Below, piece after piece: positions 59,974 through 64,000 of a stretch of DNA of 64,000 nt; position 1 is the stretch's first letter; each line of letters begins with the position of its first letter. The DNA is from Gemmatimonadota bacterium (GTDB lineage: Bacteria > Latescibacterota > UBA2968 > UBA8231): positions 1 to 64,000 of the forward strand of contig JABJJN010000005.1 in NCBI GenBank assembly GCA_018660835.1. The letters run 5' to 3'. A program made the translations under genes and the position numbers. A model generated the notes under the pieces. The model had not been told where the DNA came from and did no database searches. It saw only the letters and a program-made list of their open reading frames with translations.

Positions 59974-60432
59974 ATGATGAAAGTTGAAGGATTACGAAGC
60001 TGTTGGGAGCGCGTAGGAGGTCTGTTCTACTTCGGTCGTATGCTCGATAAAATTCGACTGCATGCTCGCGGTCAACTGCCGGCAGAGTATCTGGCAGTAA
60101 TGGCAGATGGCTTTGACGGCCGCACCTGTCGCTATCTACACGTCGATCACGATGCGCTCAGCGCCGTCGTGCTGGATGGTGCCTCTGATGAGCAGGCGCT
60201 GGCCTGGTGTCTTGAGAACGGTCGGACCCTCAGCGAAGAGGATATTCTGATCTTCAACTCCTTCATGAGCAAAAGAGGATGGCGTGATGACGAGACACAG
60301 AGCTATATCCCGAAACTGAAAGGCGACTATGGTTTCGCCGAAAATGATAGAATCGTCACCGACTTCGACGTGATTGAAGCGGATGAGGGGCGACCGACCG
60401 ATGTCTGGCGACGTGCCTGGGATCTTGAGTAG
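59974..60432 (+). CDS. DUF5069 family protein
   Basis: 152 residues. YFGRMLDKIRLHARGQLPAEY is the signature of DUF5069, with DIEAD-like acidic phrases and FNSFMSKRGWRDD later. The family is small and cytoplasmic and lacks an assigned function. It is divergent from the deoxyribosyltransferase-like gene across 50 bp and ends 23 bases from the small gene at 60456. I know of nothing tying it to repair. Confidence 0.75.
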   Translation: MMKVEGLRSCWERVGGLFYFGRMLDKIRLHARGQLPAEYLAVMADGFDGRTCRYLHVDHDALSAVVLDGASDEQALAWCLENGRTLSEEDILIFNSFMSKRGWRDDETQSYIPKLKGDYGFAENDRIVTDFDVIEADEGRPTDVWRRAWDLE

Positions 60433-60455
60433 GGCTCGGTCTGCAGAGGAAGAGG

Positions 60456-60650
60456 CTAGCGTTCGTTGCCGCGCTTGAAGTTACCTGTCATGCGCGCCAT
60501 CAGCAGTTGCATACCCTCTGCGTCGAGTCCTTGTGACTGGGTCGAAAAACGCTGCGCCTGTTTGCCCTTGAGGATGACGACCTGCCGTCCCTGCCAGCTG
60601 ATGAAAACACGGCCATCCTTCGTGGTGCGAAAGCTGAAACTGTCTTCCAT
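60456..60650 (-). CDS. conserved-looking small hypothetical protein
   Basis: 64 residues: MEDSFSFRTTKDGRVFISWQGRQVVILKGKQAQRFSTQSQ, then GLDAEGMQLLMARMTGNFKRGNER. The first half is beta-rich with a repeated turn, the second helical and basic. AAGGTGG six bases upstream of the ATG supports a real gene. No family recognised; a nucleic-acid or protein-binding role is possible from its basic tail. It is convergent with the DUF5069 gene, and the 174-bp gap to PhoX above it holds no other gene. Confidence 0.6.
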   Translation of the reverse strand: MEDSFSFRTTKDGRVFISWQGRQVVILKGKQAQRFSTQSQGLDAEGMQLLMARMTGNFKRGNER

Positions 60651-60824
60651 CAGTCCACCTTAAAGGCTGTGATCGCGTAGTGTTGCAAGGGAATTCCTTT
60701 TCCTGCTCTTTGGTGATGAATGTCCTGCTGCTGGTGAGAAATCGAAATCTCCAGATTCCTCACAGGAACGCAAACAGACAGTTCCTCGCCACCCATCGAA
60801 ACTCACTGTAAGAAAGATGTAGTC

Positions 60825-62195
60825 ATGCCTGTTTCCCGACGTCAGTTTCTTAAATCCGCCGCTGCCGTGAGTCTCGGCTTCGGCGGCTTACAACGGCATG
60901 TCGCCAACGCCGAAGGTGATCTGTATCGCGTCGGATTTGGGTCCCTCAGGCCCGATCCTGCGGGTCTTCTGGACCTACCCGCTCATTTCAGCTATCGCGT
61001 GCTGGGACGAACAGGGGAGAGCATGTCCGATGGTCTGCTTGTGCCTGGGGCGCCGGATGCGATGGCTGCCTTTCCGACAGCTGAGGGCCGGACATTGCTG
61101 GTCTGCAACCACGAGTTGACTGCAGGTGCCCTTGCGGCCGGTGCCTTTGGCGAACAGAACGAGGGGCTCGCAGAAGTGCCGCCCAAAAGCTTCTACGACT
61201 ACGGTTATGGCACGTCGCCAAGTCTGGGTGGGACGACGACGATCGTCATCAGTCGCGATGGTCGTGTCGAGCGGCGGTATCTGAGTCTTGCGGGCACCGT
61301 AAGAAACTGTGCCGGTGGTCCCACGCCCTGGGGTAGTTGGATCACCTGCGAAGAGTCGACACAACGGCGCGACAGCAGCTACGAGAAGGATCACGGATAC
61401 AACTTCGAGGTTCCAGCCACCGCTGAGATCCAACGAGCAGAGCCGGTTCCTTTGCGGGCCATGGGGCGCTTCAATCATGAAGCCGTCGCCGTAGATCCAT
61501 CCACGGGCATCGTCTATCAGACAGAAGATACTGGTGATAGCCTCATCTACCGGTTCCTCCCTGAAAAAATCGGGCACTTACAAGCTGGTGGGCGGCTCCA
61601 GGCGTTGGCCGTGCATGATCATCCCAGTTTTGATACGCGCAACTGGGAATCCACGACCATTCGTCCTGGACAAGCTCTTGAGGTGTACTGGATCGACATT
61701 GACCATGTGGAGTCACCAGAAAACGACCTGCGTCTGCAGGGCTACAGCAAAGGGGCGGCTCGTTTCGCGCGTGGTGAGGGGATGTGGTATGGCCAGGACG
61801 CGATCTATTTTGCCTGCACAAGTGGTGGTGTGGCGCAGAAGGGGCAGGTCTGGCGTTATCGCCCCAGTGCCCATGAGGCGCGCAATGGTGAGGCGATGTC
61901 TCCAGGGAAGCTCGAACTGTTCGTCGAACCAAATGACAGCGACGTCGTCGAGAACTGCGACAATCTGACCGTTTCCCCCTGGGGTGATCTGGTCTTGTGC
62001 GAGGATGGACCTGAACAGCAGCATCTGGTGGGTGTCACACCTGACGGGGCGCTCTACAAGCTTGGACGCAATGCGCTCAACAGCTCCGAATTCGCCGGTG
62101 TCGTGTTTTCCCCGGATGGTCAGGAACTCTACGTCAACATTCAGAATCCTGGGATTACGCTGGCCATCAAGGGGCCGTGGGAGCTTGGGGGCTGA
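60825..62195 (+). CDS. PhoX/DUF839-family exported protein
   Basis: 456 residues. The N-terminal SRRQFLKSAAAVSLGFGG is a Tat-type signal. DUF839/PhoX features include LLVCNHELTAGALAAGAFGE, NCAGGPTPWGSWITCEESTQRR and FNHEAVAVDPSTGIVYQTEDTGDSLIYRFLP, then VENCDNLTVSPWGDLVLCEDG and GVVFSPDGQELYVNIQNPG. PhoX phosphatases bind calcium and iron in a propeller, and several of these blocks form its active site. Phosphatase activity is likely but unproven for this subgroup. It overlaps the hydrolase stop by 29 bases. Confidence 0.85.
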   Translation: MPVSRRQFLKSAAAVSLGFGGLQRHVANAEGDLYRVGFGSLRPDPAGLLDLPAHFSYRVLGRTGESMSDGLLVPGAPDAMAAFPTAEGRTLLVCNHELTAGALAAGAFGEQNEGLAEVPPKSFYDYGYGTSPSLGGTTTIVISRDGRVERRYLSLAGTVRNCAGGPTPWGSWITCEESTQRRDSSYEKDHGYNFEVPATAEIQRAEPVPLRAMGRFNHEAVAVDPSTGIVYQTEDTGDSLIYRFLPEKIGHLQAGGRLQALAVHDHPSFDTRNWESTTIRPGQALEVYWIDIDHVESPENDLRLQGYSKGAARFARGEGMWYGQDAIYFACTSGGVAQKGQVWRYRPSAHEARNGEAMSPGKLELFVEPNDSDVVENCDNLTVSPWGDLVLCEDGPEQQHLVGVTPDGALYKLGRNALNSSEFAGVVFSPDGQELYVNIQNPGITLAIKGPWELGG

Positions 62196-63126
62196 AGAAT
62201 TCTGCCATCCGTCGTTCGTATTCCTGCGGATAGACGGCCAGGGCGCCTACATGACCGACCCCTGTCGGTTTCCATACCTCAATCTTGACATCGTGCTGGG
62301 CGGCGACCTGCAGTAGTTGGTCTGTATGACTGGGACGCACGACCTGATCACCCGTGCCGTGGACGACAGCCAATCTGCGTCCTTGGGCGCCCTTGATGGC
62401 ATCGAGTGGGTCGTGCCTCAACAAGGTGTCTCCCGACACGATTCGAGCCGCCCATTCGACGCCGGGGAACAGGGCATCGGGTAGCCCTGTGTATTGGCTA
62501 AACTGGGCACGACCATCGGTCAGCGGACTATCCAGGAAAATCGCCTTGAGGCGCGGTTCTTGAGCAAAGGCGGTCAAGGTTATTGCACCACCCAGAGAAC
62601 TACCGTGCATACCGATCGATTCGTCAGCGAAGCCGCGGCTTCGCAAGAAATCGAAGGCACCCAGGGCGTCGAGATATTCCTCGCTGCCATAGGCCGAGCG
62701 ACCGTCCTCGGTCTGCGAATCCCCACAGTCGCGCTGATCAAAGAGCAACACATTGAAACCTGCTCTGTATAAGGCGCCCGCTTGCGCCAGCGGGTGGTGG
62801 TGGAATTTGCACACCTGGTAGCCGTGTACGACGATGATGGCCGCCGCATCAGGATCTGTTGCGATATACCAGCCGGATAGCTGCAGTCCATCGCGACTCG
62901 GAAAGTGAACTTCCTCATACGTCGGCATGGAATAGGCTTCGAAATCGAAGGCCTGCCATTCATCGCAGTCGGTGACACAACCAAAATGATCGGGTCGATT
63001 GGCCTGGTTGTCGGCACAGGCTGAGCCGATACGACTCAGACCATCATAGACGACGAGACTGAGCCCGACGTAGGCGGCAACCGCTACGGTCAGCACGGCG
63101 GGTAGGATAATGGGTAGCCGAATCAT
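62167..63126 (-). CDS. membrane-anchored alpha/beta hydrolase
   Basis: About 319 residues from ATG 63126. One N-terminal helix (IRLPIILPAVLTVAVAAYVGLSLVVY) anchors it. The hydrolase core has AAIIVVHGYQVCKFHHHPL (oxyanion hole), VLLFDQRDCGDSQ, nucleophile Ser in IGMHGSSLGGAITL, and late GTGDQVVRPSHTD plus VGHVGAL with acid and His. The longer frame to 63288 runs through the tandem repeats and looks non-coding. It resembles bacterial acylaminoacyl-peptidase-like or BAAT-type hydrolases. Convergent with PhoX. Confidence 0.82.
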   Translation of the reverse strand: MIRLPIILPAVLTVAVAAYVGLSLVVYDGLSRIGSACADNQANRPDHFGCVTDCDEWQAFDFEAYSMPTYEEVHFPSRDGLQLSGWYIATDPDAAAIIVVHGYQVCKFHHHPLAQAGALYRAGFNVLLFDQRDCGDSQTEDGRSAYGSEEYLDALGAFDFLRSRGFADESIGMHGSSLGGAITLTAFAQEPRLKAIFLDSPLTDGRAQFSQYTGLPDALFPGVEWAARIVSGDTLLRHDPLDAIKGAQGRRLAVVHGTGDQVVRPSHTDQLLQVAAQHDVKIEVWKPTGVGHVGALAVYPQEYERRMAEFFSPQAPTAP

Positions 63127-63441
63127 GGTCAGACGATCGGCAGCACGAGGAGGCCCGTCAACGACATCGGGCATCCGACAGCGTCCTGCTGTTCCGACAA
63201 GCGTCCTGCTGTTCCGACAGCATCCTGCTGTTTCGACAACGTGCTTGCTGGTTGCCGACTGCCTGGTTACCATTCTGTCAGTGCTCATGGGGGGAGCCTC
63301 CAGTCCGCGGGAAGGACCGCGTCCACCTCCGACTTGTATTGTCGCGCGAGCAATCGCCGGCCCCCTCGATCTGAGGGATACATCTACCTCTTTTCAGCCT
63401 GAGATGCGGAAATCGGGCACTTCCACGGAAAGAGGCCTGCT
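63127..63441. other. divergent intergenic region with tandem repeats
   Basis: Three tandem units of about 20 bp lie at 63181-63238: two identical 19-base copies (63181-63199, 63201-63219) and one with two changes (63220-63238). The rest holds no coding frame that I can support, and probably carries promoters of both neighbours. A weak possibility is that the repeats are binding sites. Confidence 0.6.
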
Positions 63442-64000
63442 ATGCAGCCACTGCCGTCTCCGATCCATTTACGCCAACTCAAGAACCAATCCAAGGACCT
63501 GCGCGACGCCTGTCGTGCGGGGCAAACCGACGCGTTGGCGCGCCTTTATCAGCATCATCCTCAGCACTCGCCCCAGGCGACACGAACGTTAAGCCTGCAG
63601 GACGTTCAGTTGGTCATTGCCCGAGAACAGGGATATGACAGCTGGCCTCGGCTTGTGGCGGCCGCTGAACAAGCGCACAAACCAACCTCGCCCTTCGACG
63701 ACTTTGTGGGCGTCAGTGCCGTCGCCGACGAGACTCGGCGACTGTTGGCCAGTGCGTCTGTCTCGAGTAAACCTGTGCTGTTGATCGGCGAACCGGGCAC
63801 GGGGAAACGAACCTGTGCTCGATTGCTGCACGAAGCTGGATCGCGGTCCAGCCATCTTCTACAGCAACTCACGTGCAGTGGCAATGAAACCCTCGTTGAA
63901 AGCAATCTGTTTGGCCACGAGGTGGATGCGTTTACGGGGGCCCGAGCCAGTCTGGACGGCTTGCTGCAAACGGGGGATGGAGGCAGTCTGCTGCTGGACG
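63442..64000 (+). CDS. sigma-54 activator with ankyrin-like N-terminus (partial)
   Basis: The frame runs off the window, so only about 186 residues are seen. The N-terminal 80 residues (HLRQLKNQSKDLRDACRAGQTDALARL ... DVQLVIAREQGYDSWPRL) match the helical region often found before ankyrin repeats. The AAA+ part has VGVSAVADETRRLL, Walker A GEPGTGKR, and the sigma-54 contact loop, where GAFTGA reads DAFTGA. DGGSLLLD precedes the edge. GAGG is nine bases before the ATG. It would open transcription with sigma-54; targets are not in view. Confidence 0.85.
   Translation, partial: MQPLPSPIHLRQLKNQSKDLRDACRAGQTDALARLYQHHPQHSPQATRTLSLQDVQLVIAREQGYDSWPRLVAAAEQAHKPTSPFDDFVGVSAVADETRRLLASASVSSKPVLLIGEPGTGKRTCARLLHEAGSRSSHLLQQLTCSGNETLVESNLFGHEVDAFTGARASLDGLLQTGDGGSLLLD

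Noticed and set aside
60730-60775. Hairpin-like GTGAG/CTCAC upstream of PhoX
   Set aside because: Short, interrupted stem with no T-run; the evidence is too weak for a riboswitch or terminator.

Overview
The window looks like chromosome from a Gram-negative, free-living heterotroph. It is moderately GC-rich by eye and densely coded on both strands. It carries lipoproteins with lipoboxes, an OmpA-type protein, a Tat-type signal, a sigma-54 activator and several hybrid histidine kinases. Two phytanoyl-CoA-type dioxygenases, an enolase-superfamily enzyme, a sulfatase, an M19 dipeptidase and CBM9-like domains are a mix I associate with Latescibacterota, Poribacteria or Planctomycetota-like bacteria. 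That placement is an inference from gene content. I saw no phage, insertion sequence, CRISPR array, rRNA or tRNA gene.

Layout. 1-7300: end of an OPT-like transporter with an acidic insert, an MFS exporter, a short-chain dehydrogenase, a secreted glycosidase-like protein with a tiny coupled membrane protein, an enolase-superfamily enzyme, a PhyH dioxygenase and a dCMP deaminase. 7330-13661: a co-directional run of hybrid kinase, serine hydrolase, acetolactate-synthase-like enzyme, MOSC protein and PfkB kinase. 13700-18618: a promoter and a long leader with a Thr/Pro-rich leader peptide and an intrinsic terminator, then thrS, an M50B-like membrane peptidase and proS. 18622-27680: a fused double epimerase, a 1130-residue CPBP membrane protein, an OmpA-domain protein, a methyltransferase with no visible start codon, a YjfB-like protein, a BlaI-type regulator, a small membrane protein and a DUF72 protein. 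27711-38954: a four-gene signalling operon on the minus strand. It starts with an 1893-residue sensor (CBM9-like domain, two-component propeller, kinase, receiver), then a second hybrid kinase, a receiver-GAF protein and a FapA-like protein.

39003-45794: sulfatase, then a tight minus-strand operon purA, HAD phosphatase, conserved unknown protein, recQ. 45962-55253: a LysR regulator, a five-gene minus-strand set (lipoprotein, acetyltransferase, metallophosphoesterase with a C-terminal CBM9-like domain, SGNH hydrolase, acetyltransferase), a second PhyH enzyme, and an aminotransferase, P-loop ATPase and VOC operon. 55593-64000: M19 dipeptidase, an overlapping operon of deoxyribosyltransferase-like enzyme, AlkA-type glycosylase and SNF2/SWIM helicase, two small conserved proteins, a PhoX-family protein, an alpha/beta hydrolase and the start of a sigma-54 activator.

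The most interesting element is the leader before thrS. It encodes a short peptide with clustered Thr and Pro codons, followed by alternative RNA pairings and a terminator. Because thrS and proS lie in one apparent transcription unit, this looks like an attenuator that senses both aminoacyl-tRNAs made by the enzymes it controls.
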